Shown here in pieces: positions 63,900 through 64,000 of a DNA stretch of 64,000 nucleotides. Source of the DNA: Agarivorans gilvus (GTDB taxonomy: Bacteria; Pseudomonadota; Gammaproteobacteria; Enterobacterales; Celerinatantimonadaceae); assembly GCF_001420915.1 (NCBI RefSeq), contig NZ_CP013021.1, positions 506,001 through 570,000 on the forward strand, read 5' to 3'. The notes under the pieces were generated by a model, which was given only the letters and a program-made list of their open reading frames with translations, ran no database searches and was not told the origin of the DNA. The translations under genes and the position numbers were made by a program. How positions within the stretch are numbered: position 1 is the first letter of the stretch; each line of letters begins with the position of its first letter.

Positions 63900-64000
63900 A
63901 AACTTTCCTTGTATTTAAAAACTATTTCCACTTAATCAATATAGTCTCAACTAGGGTGATTGAAAACTAATCAAGCCTTTTTAGTTGGATTTTTTTGAAT

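Overview
The window looks like chromosome from a marine, facultatively anaerobic, motile gammaproteobacterium of the Alteromonadales/Vibrionales type; an Agarivorans-like genome is my best guess from family resemblance only. Supporting signs are an Rnf sodium-pump operon joined to nth, MotY of the sodium-driven polar flagellum, the anaerobic ribonucleotide reductase NrdDG, the blocks (lonH)-fabA-rmf, seqA-pgm, ybfF-DUF2788-ybfE-fldA-fur and ydiJ-ydiI, and large tandem tRNA arrays (five tRNA-Asn, five initiator tRNA-fMet) typical of fast growers.

Layout. 1-2.3 kb: end of tpiA, then convergent uvrB. 2.3-3.5 kb: a gene-free stretch with a DnaA-box cluster, then five tRNA-Asn genes behind one stringent-type promoter. 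3.6-8.1 kb: a CsrD-like degenerate GGDEF/EAL protein and nrdDG, with tandem NrdR-type boxes and an FNR-type site upstream. 8.4-14.9 kb: rnfABCDGE-nth, translationally coupled. 15.0-19.8 kb: reductive pyrimidine catabolism (preA, an M20 amidohydrolase, dihydropyrimidinase, a RutR-like regulator), with a RutR-type operator far upstream. 19.8-29.2 kb: the accessory region, with gene remnants, a frame-broken acyltransferase, a secreted GH31 glycosidase, a REP-associated tyrosine transposase, an IS110 relic, short dispersed repeats and an unrecognised three-gene membrane/lipoprotein cassette. 29.3-41.3 kb: core genes motY, rnt, an ion/solute transporter, a Lon-like protease, fabA, rmf, a DUF3466 protein, uup, a glutaredoxin-like protein and rlmKL. 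41.4-42.2 kb: five initiator tRNA genes in near-identical 160-bp units. 42.2-48.3 kb: SDR/XRE divergent pair, ydiI-ydiJ, astE. 48.4-53.6 kb: glgP, pgm, seqA. 53.8-58.1 kb: ybfF, DUF2788, ybfE, fldA, a lytic transglycosylase, a DUF4442 protein, fur and ubiX. 58.3-63.9 kb: an HD-GYP phosphodiesterase and an RND efflux pair.

How the genes work together. Anaerobic nucleotide metabolism (nrdDG) and Rnf electron transport are divergent from a shared regulatory region. PreA, dihydropyrimidinase and the amidohydrolase would take uracil or thymine to beta-alanine or beta-aminoisobutyrate under RutR control, although the usual PreT partner is not in the window. GlgP and Pgm take glycogen to glucose-6-phosphate.

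Data quality. Four genes (17.3, 22.2, 54.7 and 56.8 kb) are each broken by one base at a homopolymer, and in each the missing family-like end is intact in the adjacent frame. This pattern suggests base-calling errors or recent indels rather than four decayed genes. The least explained part of the window is the 27.1-28.6 kb three-gene cassette.
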